NCBI RefSeq assembly: GCF_028993615.1
Contig: NZ_CP118632.1
Coordinates: 310,001-374,000, forward strand
Length of the DNA: 64,000 bases
Source: Herbaspirillum sp. WKF16
GTDB taxonomy: Bacteria; Pseudomonadota; Gammaproteobacteria; Burkholderiales; Burkholderiaceae_D
Direction of reading: 5' to 3'
The translations under genes were made by a program, and so were the position numbers. Under the pieces are notes generated by a model. The model did no database searches, was not told the origin of the DNA, and saw only the letters and a program-made list of their open reading frames with translations. This document shows, piece by piece, positions 53,338 through 60,923 of this stretch; within the stretch, counting starts at the first letter, position 1; every line of letters starts with the position of its first letter.

Positions 53338-53985
53338 ATGGCATCGACTCCTACCGACGCCGGCGCATGGTTCATCGACGGCGACGGCTGGTGCAATGCC
53401 GCGCGCCGCGAGCCTTCCCCGAACTGCGATGAGCGGCCCGACGGCTGCATCACCGACCTGCTGGTGATCCACAACATCAGCTTGCCGCCCGGGGAGTACG
53501 GCGGCCCCTGGATTGCCGACCTGTTCTGCAACCGGCTCGACTACCAGGCCCATCCCTATTTCGACCAGCTGCGGCCGCTGCGGGTATCGGCGCATTTCCT
53601 GATCCGGCGCGACGGCGAGGTGGTGCAGTTCGTGTCCGCCAACCGGCGCGCCTGGCATGCCGGCGTCTCGGTGTTCGACGGCCGCGAGCGCTGCAATGAC
53701 TTCTCGGTCGGCATCGAGGTCGAGGGCAGCGACTTCGAGGCCTTCGCGCCGGCCCAGTATCCGGCCCTGGCCCGCCTCAGCGCCGCGCTGGCCGAACGCT
53801 ATGCGCTGACCGACGTGGCCGGCCACGAGCACATCGCGCCGGTGCGCAAGACCGATCCCGGCCCGTTTTTCGACTGGCCGCGCTATCGCGACGAATTGCT
53901 GAAAATAGTTAACGTCGCGCAATTGCGCTTCCCTTCTGGGCTTCCCGAAAGTCAAGCGCGCGCGGGAGAAAATTTCGAGAAATAG
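53338..53985 (+). CDS. ampD: 1,6-anhydro-N-acetylmuramyl-L-alanine amidase AmpD
   Basis: AmpD is a cytoplasmic zinc amidase that splits anhydro-muropeptides during cell-wall recycling and so dampens beta-lactamase induction. The 215-residue protein shows LLVIHNISLPPGEYGG (zinc His), RRAWHAGVS, and GHEHIAPVRKTDPGPFFDW with the second His and Asp. No signal peptide. ATG at 53338. Last gene before the nrdA control region. Confidence 0.95.
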   Translation: MASTPTDAGAWFIDGDGWCNAARREPSPNCDERPDGCITDLLVIHNISLPPGEYGGPWIADLFCNRLDYQAHPYFDQLRPLRVSAHFLIRRDGEVVQFVSANRRAWHAGVSVFDGRERCNDFSVGIEVEGSDFEAFAPAQYPALARLSAALAERYALTDVAGHEHIAPVRKTDPGPFFDWPRYRDELLKIVNVAQLRFPSGLPESQARAGENFEK

Positions 53986-53988
53986 CGG

Positions 53989-54017
53989 TTGCAACATCAG
54001 AATGCCGATACTAGAAT
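53989..54017 (+). promoter_or_regulatory. Promoter of nrdAB
   Basis: TTGCAA at 53989-53994, a 17-base spacer, and TAGAAT at 54012-54017. The -10 lies inside the first NrdR-like box. Confidence 0.7.
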
Positions 54018-54051
54018 TAGTCTCAATCGATCTTTTGGTACTAGATGTAGT
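54010..54051 (+). promoter_or_regulatory. Pair of NrdR-type boxes
   Basis: Two palindromes, ACTAGAATTAGT at 54010-54021 and ACTAGATGTAGT at 54040-54051, are centred exactly 30 bases apart (about three helical turns). The second, with flanks, reads in reverse CACTACATCTAGTA, close to NrdR boxes of other proteobacteria as I recall them. The first covers the -10 element, so binding of the NrdR repressor would block nrdAB transcription. The nrdR gene is not in this window. Confidence 0.72.
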
Positions 54052-54276
54052 GTTCTTGTAAGATTCAAGTTGTAAGCTCTGATCCTCATCCACAAGTGGA
54101 TCCGCAATGGCAGTGCTTCAGAAGGTGAAAGGTTCGCGAGGCAGTAACCAAGTACTACAACGCTTCCCGGCTTTTCCTTCTTCCAACCGTTTTTACACAT
54201 CAGTTTCAAGCAGTGTTTGCGTCAGCATGAATGTCCGCGCAAGGGGGCTTCATTGTGGGACGCTTCTGTCATTCGC

Positions 54277-54301
54277 GAGTCTCCCGGCAGGTGGGAGACT
54301 C
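54277..54301 (+). other. Hairpin in the nrdA leader
   Basis: GAGTCTCCC-GGCAGGT-GGGAGACTC, a perfect 9-bp stem 61 bases before the nrdA start. No T-run follows, so it is not a standard terminator; it could affect mRNA stability or translation. Confidence 0.55.
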
Positions 54302-54361
54302 TACTTTAGCAACTCGGGGCAGTCCGTTCGGTTGCCTGACTTTATGTATTTAGGAGGCTAA

Positions 54362-57355
54362 GTGCGCTCAACTCAAGAAATTTCCGTCAAATCTCCTGCC
54401 GCGTTTGGCGTGACCGCCGCCGACCTCGAGGTGTCTTCCGACGCCTCTTCGTCGGCTGCCGCCAAGGCTGTCGCCGGCCTGGGCGAATACCGCATCATCC
54501 GCCGCAACGGCGCGGTGGTCGGTTTCGAACCGTCCAAGATTTCCATCGCCGTGACCAAGGCCTTCCTGGCTGTCAACGGCGGCCAGGGTGCCGCCTCGGC
54601 GCGCGTGCGCGAGATGGTGGAGCAGCTCACCACCAACGTGGTGTCGGCGCTGGTGCGCCGCCAACCCACGGGCGGGACTTTCCATATCGAAGACATCCAG
54701 GACCAGGTTGAACTGGCCCTGATGCGTTCGGGCGAGCACGACGTCGCGCGCGCCTACGTGCTGTACCGCGCCAAGCGCATGGAAGAGCGCGCCCAGCAAG
54801 GCTCCGCCGCCAAGGCAGCCGTGTCGGCGCCGCAGCTGCACGTGGTGGAAGACGGCCAGAGCCGTCCGCTGGACATCGCCGAAGTGCGCACCCTGATCGA
54901 GGCGGCCTGCGTCGGCCTCGACAAGCATGTCGACAGCGAAGCCATCCTGGCCGAGACCGTCAAGAACCTGTACGACGGCGTGCCCGTCGAAGAGCTGTAC
55001 AAGTCCGCCATCCTGGCTGCCCGCGCGCTGATGGAAAAGGACCCGGCCTACAGCCAGGTGACCTCGCGCCTGCTGATGCACACCATCCGCAAGGAAGTGT
55101 TCGGCAAGGAAGTGGCCCAGGCCGACGCCCCGGCCGAGTACCTGGAATACTTCCCCAAGTACGTCAAGAAGGGCATCGACGCCGAGCTGCTGGACACCAA
55201 GCTGGCCCAGTTCGACCTCGACAAGCTGGCCGCCGCCATCAAGCCCGAGCGCGACCTGCAATTCGGCTACATCGGCCTGCAGACCCTGTACGACCGCTAC
55301 TTCCTGCACATCCGCGGCACCCGCATCGAAATGCCCCAGGCTTTCTACATGCGCGTGGCGATGGGCCTGGCCCTGAACGAGATCGACCGTGAAGGCCGCG
55401 CCATCGAGTTCTACGACCTGCTGTCCTCGTTCGACTTCATGAGCTCGACCCCGACGCTGTTCAACTCGGGCACCCTGCGTTCGCAGCTGTCGTCGTGCTA
55501 CCTGACCACCGTCGCCGACGACCTCGACGGCATCTACGAAGCCATCAAGGAAAACGCCCTGCTGGCCAAGTTCGCCGGCGGCCTGGGCAACGACTGGACC
55601 CCGGTGCGCGCCCTGGGCGCCCACATCAAGGGCACCAACGGCAAGTCGCAAGGCGTGGTGCCGTTCCTGAAGGTGGTCAACGACACCGCCGTGGCGGTCA
55701 ACCAGGGCGGCAAGCGCAAGGGCGCGGTCTGCGCCTACCTGGAAACCTGGCACATGGACATCGAGGAATTCCTCGAGCTGCGCAAGAACACCGGCGACGA
55801 CCGCCGCCGCACCCACGACATGAACACCGCGAACTGGATTCCCGACCTGTTCATGAAGCGCGTGATGGAAAAGGGCGAGTGGACCCTGTTCTCGCCCTCC
55901 GACGCTCCCGACCTGCACGACAAGTTCGGCCGCGCGTTCGAGGAAGCCTACCTCGGCTACGAGGCCAAGGCTGCCCGCGGCGAGCTCAAGCTGTTCAAGA
56001 AGGTCCAGGCCAACGACCTGTGGCGCAAGATGCTGTCCATGCTGTTCGAAACCGGCCACCCATGGATCACCTTCAAGGATCCTTGCAACATCCGTTCGCC
56101 GCAGCAGCACGTGGGCGTGGTGCACAGCTCCAACCTGTGCACCGAGATCACCCTGAACACCAACGATTCCGAAATCGCGGTGTGCAACCTGGGTTCGGTC
56201 AACCTGCCGGCGCACCTGGTCAATGGCGAGCTGGACCATGCCAAGCTGCAGCGCACCGTGCGCACCGCCATGCGCATGCTGGACAACGTCATCGACATCA
56301 ACTACTACGCCGTCAAGAAGGCGCGTGATTCCAACCTGCGCCACCGTCCGGTGGGCATGGGCATCATGGGCTTCCAGGACTGCCTGCACATGAAGCGCGT
56401 GCCGTACGCGTCGATGGACGCCGTCGCCTTCGCCGACCGTTCGATGGAAGCCGTCTGCTACTACGCCTACTGGGCCTCGACCGAGCTGGCCGAGGAACGC
56501 GGCCGTTACGCCTCCTACCGCGGCTCGCTGTGGGACCGCGGCATCCTGCCGCAGGACTCGCTCAAGCTGCTGGCCGAGGAACGCGGCGGCTACCTGGAGG
56601 CCGACAGCTCCGAGACCATGGACTGGACCGCCCTGCGCGCCCGCATCAAGGAACACGGCATGCGCAACTCGAACTGCGTGGCGATCGCCCCGACCGCGAC
56701 CATTTCGAACATCATCGGCGTGTCGGCCTGCATCGAACCGACCTACCAGAACCTGTACGTGAAGTCGAACCTGTCGGGCGAGTTCACCGAAATCAACGAG
56801 TACCTGGTGCGTGACCTGAAGGCGCGCGGCCTGTGGGACGAAGTGATGATTTCCGACCTCAAGTATTTCGACGGCAGCCTGGCCAAGATCGACCGCATCC
56901 CGCAAGACCTGCGCGACATCTACGCCACCGCCTTCGAAGTCGACCCGTCGTGGCTGGTGGAAGCCGCCTCGCGCCGCCAGAAGTGGATCGACCAGGCCCA
57001 GTCGCTGAACATCTACATGGCCGGCGCATCGGGCAAGCGCCTGGACGAGACCTACAAGCTGGCGTGGCTGCGTGGCCTGAAGACCACCTACTACCTGCGC
57101 ACCATCGGCGCCACCCACACCGAGAAGTCGACTTCCCGCACCGGCGCGCTCAACGCCGTGGCAGTGGACGGCGGCTTGGGCGGCGGTTCGGCGGCATCGG
57201 CGCCGTCGGTGGCGGCCGCGCCGATCGCTTCGGCCGCCTCGGCATCGTCGGCCTACGTGCTGCCGAGCCCGGGCGCCTCGATCGACGCCGACGGCCCGGT
57301 CTGCACCATGCGTCCGGGCGACGCCGGTTTCGAAGAGTGCGAAGCCTGCCAGTAA
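54362..57355 (+). CDS. nrdA: Ribonucleoside-diphosphate reductase, alpha subunit (class Ia)
   Basis: NrdA reduces ribonucleoside diphosphates using a radical from NrdB. The 997-residue protein is longer than the 761-residue E. coli enzyme because it carries two ATP-cone regions: one at about residues 38-130 (YRIIRRNGAVVGFEPSKI) and a second at about 160-250 (LHVVEDGQSRPLDIAEVRTL). The catalytic core has SSCYLTTVADD, NLCTEI and the PTATISNIIGVSACIEP loop. An Ala/Ser-rich linker leads to the C-terminal redox pair CEAC (993, 996). The start is GTG 54362 behind AGGAGG (54352-54357). nrdB follows after 222 bases. Confidence 0.96.
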   Translation: MRSTQEISVKSPAAFGVTAADLEVSSDASSSAAAKAVAGLGEYRIIRRNGAVVGFEPSKISIAVTKAFLAVNGGQGAASARVREMVEQLTTNVVSALVRRQPTGGTFHIEDIQDQVELALMRSGEHDVARAYVLYRAKRMEERAQQGSAAKAAVSAPQLHVVEDGQSRPLDIAEVRTLIEAACVGLDKHVDSEAILAETVKNLYDGVPVEELYKSAILAARALMEKDPAYSQVTSRLLMHTIRKEVFGKEVAQADAPAEYLEYFPKYVKKGIDAELLDTKLAQFDLDKLAAAIKPERDLQFGYIGLQTLYDRYFLHIRGTRIEMPQAFYMRVAMGLALNEIDREGRAIEFYDLLSSFDFMSSTPTLFNSGTLRSQLSSCYLTTVADDLDGIYEAIKENALLAKFAGGLGNDWTPVRALGAHIKGTNGKSQGVVPFLKVVNDTAVAVNQGGKRKGAVCAYLETWHMDIEEFLELRKNTGDDRRRTHDMNTANWIPDLFMKRVMEKGEWTLFSPSDAPDLHDKFGRAFEEAYLGYEAKAARGELKLFKKVQANDLWRKMLSMLFETGHPWITFKDPCNIRSPQQHVGVVHSSNLCTEITLNTNDSEIAVCNLGSVNLPAHLVNGELDHAKLQRTVRTAMRMLDNVIDINYYAVKKARDSNLRHRPVGMGIMGFQDCLHMKRVPYASMDAVAFADRSMEAVCYYAYWASTELAEERGRYASYRGSLWDRGILPQDSLKLLAEERGGYLEADSSETMDWTALRARIKEHGMRNSNCVAIAPTATISNIIGVSACIEPTYQNLYVKSNLSGEFTEINEYLVRDLKARGLWDEVMISDLKYFDGSLAKIDRIPQDLRDIYATAFEVDPSWLVEAASRRQKWIDQAQSLNIYMAGASGKRLDETYKLAWLRGLKTTYYLRTIGATHTEKSTSRTGALNAVAVDGGLGGGSAASAPSVAAAPIASAASASSAYVLPSPGASIDADGPVCTMRPGDAGFEECEACQ

Positions 57356-57463
57356 GCCAGTCAGCAAGGAAGCCAGGAACGGCCCGGAATCGCCAGCGCA
57401 TGAGGACGATCAAGATCATCCTCGACAGTGGCCGATAGCATCTCCGGGCCGGCCTTCTCAGCC

Positions 57464-57495
57464 GGCGCATCGCGGTGAACTTCACCGGATGCGCC
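57464..57495 (+). other. Hairpin between nrdA and nrdB
   Basis: GGCGCATC-GC-GGTGAA-C-TTCACC-G-GATGCGCC, nearly perfect, without a T-run. It may stabilise or separate the nrdA part of the message. No gene is visible in the 222-base spacer. Confidence 0.6.
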
Positions 57496-57577
57496 GTTGT
57501 CACCTGAACATACCCATGCCGCGCACGGACCCATCCGATGCACCGGCATCCACCCGATAAAGTAAAGAGGAACCCAC

Positions 57578-58759
57578 ATGCTCTCTTGGGACGACGAAGC
57601 AAGCGCAAAGCCGGCTCAGCAGCCGCGCCCGCAGCACATGCCGCAACCCCAGCTGCAACCCGCCTTCGACAATCCGCAGTTCGCCGACGCCGCGCTGAAC
57701 CCGGCGCTGGTCGCCCGCGAAGCGCCGGCCGCCGACACCACCCATCGCGTCAACGCCGCCGACAAGCGCATCATCAACGGCCACACCGACGTCAACCAGC
57801 TGGTGCCGTTCAAGTACAAGTGGGCGTGGGACAAGTACCTGGCCGGCTGCGCCAACCACTGGATGCCGCAGGAAATCAACATGCAGCGCGACATCGAGCT
57901 GTGGAAGAACCCGAACGGCCTGACCGAAGACGAACGCCGCCTGGTCAAGCGCAACCTCGGCTTCTTCGTGACCGCCGACTCGCTGGCCGCCAACAACATC
58001 GTGCTGGGCACCTATCGCCACATCACCGCGCCGGAGTGCCGCCAGTACCTGCTGCGCCAGGCCTTCGAAGAAGCGATCCACACCCACGCCTACCAGTACA
58101 TCGTGGAGTCGCTGGGCCTGGATGAAGCGGAGATCTTCAACGCGTATCACGAGGTCGAATCGATCCGCGACAAGGACGAGTTCCTGATCCCCTTCATCAA
58201 CACGCTGACCAATCCCGAGTTCAAGACCGGCACCGTCGAGAACGACCAGAAGCTGCTGAAGTCGCTGATCGTTTTCGCGTGCATCATGGAAGGCCTGTTC
58301 TTCTATGTCGGCTTCACGCAGATCCTTGCGCTGGGTCGCCAGAACAAGATGATGGGCGCCGCCGAGCAGTACCAGTACATCCTGCGCGACGAGTCGATGC
58401 ACTGCAACTTCGGCATCGACTTGATCAACACGGTGAAGATGGAGAATCCGCACCTGTGGACTCCGGAGTTCCGCGAAGAGATCAAATCGTTGTTTTTACG
58501 CGCGGTGGAGTTGGAATATCGTTACGCAGAGGATACAATGCCGCGAGGTGTGCTAGGGTTGAACGCGCCGATGTTCAAGAGCTACCTTCGATTCATCGCG
58601 AATCGACGCGCACAACAAATCGGATTGGACCCGCTGTTCGCACAAGAAGAAAATCCGTTCCCGTGGATGAGCGAGATGATCGACTTGAAGAAGGAGCGCA
58701 ACTTCTTTGAGACCCGTGTCATCGAATACCAAACCGGGGGTGCGCTGAGTTGGGAATGA
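57578..58759 (+). CDS. nrdB: Ribonucleoside-diphosphate reductase, beta subunit (class Ia)
   Basis: NrdB is the ferritin-like subunit holding the metal centre and tyrosyl radical. The 393-residue protein has a Pro/Gln-rich N-terminus, then metal-ligand segments [21 protein letters not shown] (with the likely radical Tyr), ACIMEGLFF and [10 protein letters not shown], and a C-terminus that docks into NrdA. ATG at 57578 follows AAAGAGGAA. Oddity: from about 58485 to the stop the codon choice changes abruptly (TTG, CTA, GGA, CGA, CTT) and G+C falls to about 53 percent over 58501-58740, although the protein remains family-like. Confidence 0.96.
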   Translation: MLSWDDEASAKPAQQPRPQHMPQPQLQPAFDNPQFADAALNPALVAREAPAADTTHRVNAADKRIINGHTDVNQLVPFKYKWAWDKYLAGCANHWMPQEINMQRDIELWKNPNGLTEDERRLVKRNLGFFVTADSLAANNIVLGTYRHITAPECRQYLLRQAFEEAIHTHAYQYIVESLGLDEAEIFNAYHEVESIRDKDEFLIPFINTLTNPEFKTGTVENDQKLLKSLIVFACIMEGLFFYVGFTQILALGRQNKMMGAAEQYQYILRDESMHCNFGIDLINTVKMENPHLWTPEFREEIKSLFLRAVELEYRYAEDTMPRGVLGLNAPMFKSYLRFIANRRAQQIGLDPLFAQEENPFPWMSEMIDLKKERNFFETRVIEYQTGGALSWE

Positions 58760-58900
58760 TGTGCAGTCTCGAAGCACTCTTCAGCGAGACATGATGCACA
58801 ACGGCAGTCGGGTAGCTTGCAAGATGCCCGGCTGCTGAAACTGAAAGGCAAACGCCAAATTAATGAACAGTCAGAGGCCGAATCGTTCTTCTCTGTTATC

Positions 58901-58937
58901 GCCGCTTAACCCCATCGTGTCGGGTAAGGCGGCTTTT
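58901..58937 (+). terminator. Probable terminator of nrdAB
   Basis: GCCGC...ACCC pairs with GGGT...GCGGC across a 9-base loop with a small internal mismatch, followed by TTTTCCTTT. Confidence 0.6.
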
Positions 58938-59086
58938 CCTTTGAAAAACCTGATGGTTTTTCAGGAGTGTTATTCCGACGCTGGCGTTTGAACACGCTGG
59001 CGTTTTTTTTGGCCTTGGGCCTGCTCCCGTAGTTGACCAGCTCCTGCGCCCAAGCGCGGGGACTACCGGAGGGGCTCAGCCAAGAT

Positions 59087-59128
59087 AGCTGAAGCGCTGC
59101 ATAGGTGAGGGGATGCAGCAGTTCAGCT
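59087..59128 (+). ncRNA. Candidate structured RNA element (long hairpin)
   Basis: AGCTGAA-GC-GCTGCAT, a 10-base G-rich loop, then ATGCAGC-AG-TTCAGCT: two perfect 7-bp stems separated by a 2x2 internal loop. Together with upstream paired segments (about 59020-59080) it suggests a folded RNA. I do not recognise it as tmRNA, RNase P RNA or a known riboswitch. Confidence 0.4.
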
Positions 59129-59262
59129 GGTGCCTAATTCATTAGCGCAAGCGACAGGCTGCTTGTGCCGATGAATAGCCCGCCTGCGTCATCGCGATGT
59201 CGCTGGAGGGTTGCTTATATCAAGCTTGATTTTTTCCATTCACGTGAAGAAGGAGAAACAAA

Positions 59263-60042
59263 ATGGCAACAGCAGCAAAGAAGCCAGCGGCCAAGAAGCC
59301 CGCTGCAAAGAAGCCGGCAGCCGCCAAGGCAGCCGCAGCTCCGAAGAAGGCCGTCGCCGCCAAGGCAGCAGCACCGAAGAAGGCAGTCGCTGCCAAGAAG
59401 CCGGTCGCCGCCAAGAAGGCAGCAGCACCGAAGAAGGCAGTCGCCGCCAAGAAGCCGGTCGCCGCCAAGAAGCCGGTTGCAGCCAAGAAGGCAGTCGCCG
59501 CCAAGAAGCCGGTCGCCGCCAAGAAGGCAGTCGCTGCCAAGAAGCCGGTCGCCGCCAAGAAGGCAGTCGCTGCCAAGAAGCCGGTCGCCGCCAAGAAGGC
59601 AGTCGCCGCCAAGAAGCCGGTCGCCAAGAAGGCAGTCGGTGCCAAGAAGCCGGTCGCCGCGAAGAAGGCAGTCGCTGCCAAGAAGCCGGTCGCCAAGAAG
59701 GCAGTCGCCGCCAAGAAGCCGGTCGCCAAGAAGGCAGCCGCTCCGAAGGCAGTCGCCGCCAAGAAGCCGGTCGCCAAGAAGGCAGCCGCTCCTAAGGCAG
59801 CAGCCGCCAAGAAGCCGGTCGCCAAGAAGGTCGCCGCTCCGAAGGCAGCAGCCGCCAAGAAGCCGGCAGCCAAGCCTGCAGTGAAGGCCGCCGCCAAGCC
59901 GGCAGCCAAGCCTGCGGTCAAGAAGGCAGCCGCTCCGAAGAAGGCAGCAGCCAAGCCTGCAGCAGCCGCAGCACCGGCCGTGAAGACCGTGCTGAACCCG
60001 GCAGCGGCTTGGCCGTTCCCGACCGGCGCTGGCCGTCCGTAA
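59263..60042 (+). CDS. Histone H1-like Ala/Lys/Pro-rich DNA-binding protein
   Basis: A 259-residue, extremely basic, low-complexity protein. Almost its whole length is made of Lys-Lys-containing units such as AAKKPVAAKKAV, resembling eukaryotic H1 tails and the H1-like proteins of Bordetella (BpH1) and others. Such proteins bind DNA without sequence preference and tune nucleoid compaction. The coding DNA is a tandem repeat with a period of about 33 bases between 59380 and 59700. The last 20 residues (NPAAAWPFPTGAGRP) are non-repetitive and aromatic. ATG at 59263 follows AAGGAGAA. Repeat number probably varies between strains. Confidence 0.9.
   Translation: MATAAKKPAAKKPAAKKPAAAKAAAAPKKAVAAKAAAPKKAVAAKKPVAAKKAAAPKKAVAAKKPVAAKKPVAAKKAVAAKKPVAAKKAVAAKKPVAAKKAVAAKKPVAAKKAVAAKKPVAKKAVGAKKPVAAKKAVAAKKPVAKKAVAAKKPVAKKAAAPKAVAAKKPVAKKAAAPKAAAAKKPVAKKVAAPKAAAAKKPAAKPAVKAAAKPAAKPAVKKAAAPKKAAAKPAAAAAPAVKTVLNPAAAWPFPTGAGRP
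59380..59700 (+). repeat. Tandem ~33-bp coding repeat inside the H1-like gene
   Basis: Units built from GCCAAGAAGCCGGTCGCC and GCCAAGAAGGCAGTCGC alternate many times with few changes. This is a coding minisatellite, able to expand or contract in steps that keep the frame. Confidence 0.85.
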
Positions 60043-60081
60043 TACTGGCTTGCCAGTCGCCTGGATTTTTCAGGCAAAATC

Positions 60082-60118
60082 CCGCTGTGTGGCCTCGCGC
60101 CATGCAGCGGTTTTTTTT
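60082..60118 (+). terminator. Terminator of the H1-like gene
   Basis: CCGCTG...TGGC pairs with GCCA...CAGCGG, followed by eight T residues (60111-60118). Confidence 0.85.
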
Positions 60119-60274
60119 GCCCGGCGTTTTGCGTCGTCGCGGTCTGGCAAAGCGGCGCGATGGCACAATATAGAGTCCGCGAGCGCATCACGCATGAGGC
60201 TTGGCGCGCGCGCCAATGCACTCTAGTATGTGCGCTGCATGTCTCGGCCGATCCGGCCGCAAGCCTAGTCACTG

Positions 60275-60826
60275 ATGGAGATCTCTGTGCTGCATAGTAT
60301 TCTCATGTTGATCGTCGACGCCGTCGCCAGCATCCTGGCCGGCGTCATGCTGCTGCGTTTCTGGATGCAGGTGGTGCGCGTGCGTCCGCCGCAATCGGTG
60401 GGGCAGTTCGTCTATCAGCTGTCGGACTGGCTGGTCAAGCCGCTGCGCCGCGCCATGCCCGGCGGCGCCTACGACTGGGCCAGCTTGCTGGGCGCCTTCC
60501 TGATCGTGCTGCTGTCCATCATCGCCGCGATCGGCATCGAGTCCGGGTTCGAGTTCAAGACCATCCTGCTGCTGTCGCTGGTGCGTTTCTTCCAGTGGAT
60601 CTTCTACGGCTTCATGGCCACGCTGATCATCGAAGCCATCTTCAGCTGGGTCAACCCCTACGCGCCGCTGGCGCCGTTCGTACGCGCCCTCAACGAGCCG
60701 CTGCTGCGCCCGCTGCGCAAGATCATTCCCCTGATCGGCGGCGTCGACCTGTCGCCGCTGGCAGCGCTGATCCTGCTTCAGATCGCGGTGCGGGTGGTCA
60801 CCACGCTGCTGCTTTCTCTCGCCTGA
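60275..60826 (+). CDS. YggT-family membrane protein
   Basis: A 183-residue inner-membrane protein with two YggT repeats. Each is a membrane segment pair with the motif RFWMQVVRV...PLRRAMP in the first half and IFSWVNPYAPL...PLLRPLRKIIP in the second. YggT proteins are broadly conserved and linked in other bacteria to osmotic or potassium tolerance and, in Gram-positives (YlmG), to division-site membrane organisation; the role here is unknown. ATG at 60275. A terminator follows. Confidence 0.92.
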   Translation: MEISVLHSILMLIVDAVASILAGVMLLRFWMQVVRVRPPQSVGQFVYQLSDWLVKPLRRAMPGGAYDWASLLGAFLIVLLSIIAAIGIESGFEFKTILLLSLVRFFQWIFYGFMATLIIEAIFSWVNPYAPLAPFVRALNEPLLRPLRKIIPLIGGVDLSPLAALILLQIAVRVVTTLLLSLA

Positions 60827-60866
60827 GGCGCACGGATCCTGCCTGGCCATTCCTGGCCGGGCAAAC

Positions 60867-60894
60867 AAAAAGCCGGACTGTCGTCCGGCTTTTT
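60867..60894. terminator. Bidirectional terminator after the YggT gene
   Basis: AAAAAGCCGGAC-TGTC-GTCCGGCTTTTT, a perfect 12-bp stem with a 4-base loop between convergent genes. Confidence 0.93.
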
Positions 60895-60923
60895 TCATGG
60901 GCTGCGGGTTCGGGCGCGGCCTG

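Larger units (their letters stand above)
53986..54361 (+). other. nrdA control region and long leader
   Basis: A 376-base non-coding stretch, markedly less G+C-rich than its flanks. It contains a promoter (53989-54017), two NrdR-like palindromes (54010, 54040), DnaA-box-like 9-mers with one mismatch each to TTATNCACA (TCATCCACA at 54086-54094, TTTTACACA at 54191-54199), and a 9-bp hairpin at 54277-54301. The untranslated leader is about 340 bases. Confidence 0.65.
58760..59262 (+). other. 503-base non-coding, structured region between nrdB and the H1-like gene
   Basis: No gene is supported here. In order it holds a terminator-like hairpin (58901-58937), a hairpin GAAAAACC-TGAT-GGTTTTTC (58943-58962), a direct repeat ACGCTGGCGTT (58978-58988 and 58994-59004) followed by a T-run (59003-59010), paired segments CTCC-C-GTAGT / ACTAC-C-GGAG, and a long hairpin at 59087-59128. 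A leader of the H1-like gene or a small RNA are both possible. Confidence 0.55.

Noticed and set aside
54107..54361. 84-residue frame ending right before nrdA
   Set aside because: Its composition is not protein-like, it has no ribosome site, and it overlaps the leader hairpin. A translated leader peptide cannot be excluded but is not supported.
58978..59010. ACGCTGGCGTT repeat plus T-run as an intrinsic terminator
   Set aside because: The two copies are direct, not inverted, so they cannot form the long stem expected; only a 4-5 bp stem is possible.
59380..59700. Regular repeats considered as a CRISPR array
   Set aside because: The repeats are contiguous and coding, without unique spacers; no cas genes are present.
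59165..60272. Long Ser/Arg/Gln-rich plus-strand frames and an Ala/Phe-rich minus-strand frame over the H1-like gene
   Set aside because: They are alternative readings of the same 33-base repeat. Only the Lys/Ala/Pro frame has a good ribosome site and family resemblance.
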